Shown: positions 63,661-64,000 of the stretch, one piece after another
Layout of the letters: each line of letters opens with the position of its first letter
Position numbering within the stretch: position 1 is the stretch's first letter
Origin: Ashinkailepas kermadecensis
Taxonomy: Eukaryota; Arthropoda; Thecostraca; Neolepadidae
Direction of reading: 5' to 3'
Assembly (NCBI GenBank): GCA_034440615.1
Contig: JAOTOM010005154.1
Span: 1,181,377-1,245,376 of the forward strand
DNA: 64,000 bases
Position numbers and translations under genes: made by a program
Notes under the pieces: generated by a model
Database searches by the model: none
The model's input: the letters and a program-made list of their open reading frames with translations, nothing else
Told to the model about the DNA's origin: nothing

Positions 63661-64000
63661 AAATACGAAACGGATCCAAAGAAATACGCTCAGGCAGTGC
63701 CTCGGTTCGGTAGCCAACCTGGAAGCATGTTTAATCAAAGATATGAGGTGCATCAAAGCTCAGCGGGTATCCGCATTTCTTCACCATAAAATATTGGAAT
63801 TAGGAAACTTATGATCGAATTTAATGAATCGAATTTTGCAGCGAACGCCCATACGAAGCATTTATCGTCAGATATGGCGCAAGTCTATCATGTGGCAGCA
63901 ATTAACAAAGCGTAGGAGGCCCAGCAGAATCCGTAGCATCGCACGAAGTGTGGCGAATGCGCCGAATGCGCAAGATGGGTGTGGCACGTGCACTGACGTT
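63661..64000. other. unique sequence at window end
   Basis: No gene or repeat recognised in the last 340 bases. Confidence 0.5.

Overview
This window is animal nuclear DNA, most likely from an arthropod. It carries a split gene with GT-AG introns, a non-LTR retrotransposon, tRNA-derived SINEs, and an extreme load of microsatellites and minisatellites. There is no prokaryotic gene organisation. The arthropod assignment rests on the one conserved gene: its residues follow the insect/nematode type of heterotrimeric G-protein alpha-o subunit, and the recalled insect form is nearly identical in exons 3 and 5. The species cannot be named from this sequence.

The only host gene recognised is the Galpha(o) gene, on the minus strand. 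Five coding exons are present: exon 1 at 28877-28994 (118 bp), exon 2 at 18590-18632 (43 bp), exon 3 at 14258-14399 (142 bp), exon 4 at 1991-2151 (161 bp) and exon 5 at 1451-1579 (129 bp). All have consensus splice sites, the reading frame stays open across every junction, and the exon sizes are those of the animal Gi/Go family. The exons encode the lipidated N-terminus, the P-loop, the helical domain and Switch I. The exons for Switch II onward lie beyond the low-coordinate end of the window. A GC- and CpG-rich stretch with a direct-repeat AGGTCA cluster lies just upstream of exon 1 and is a promoter candidate.

The introns (28.9 to 1.45 kb) and the roughly 35 kb upstream of the gene are dominated by repeats. 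There are long (TA)n, (GA)n and (CA)n tracts and about twenty minisatellite arrays with units of 9 to 109 bp. The largest are a 36-bp array with a 109-bp higher-order form (20.4-23.5 kb), a 14-bp array (24.4-25.96 kb), and G-rich arrays with a period of about 20 bp (8.4-9.5 and 60.95-63.7 kb). Because many units are multiples of 3 bp, or keep several frames free of stops, they create long open frames on both strands. I do not regard these as genes.

Mobile elements: a 5'-truncated, frameshifted LINE with endonuclease, reverse transcriptase, RNase H and a C-terminal zinc-knuckle-like motif lies on the minus strand at about 49.5-52.65 kb, bracketed by 40-bp direct repeats. Three SINE copies (19.2, 32.0 and 38.1 kb) share one body but carry two different tRNA-like heads, Val(CAC)-like and Lys(CTT)-like.

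The main candidates for something undescribed are: the G-rich repeat class that keeps its ~20-bp spacing at several loci while the unit sequence changes; the SINE head exchange; the two mutually exclusive hairpins just upstream of the Galpha(o) exon 3 acceptor; and the frame-shifting 109-bp higher-order repeat.
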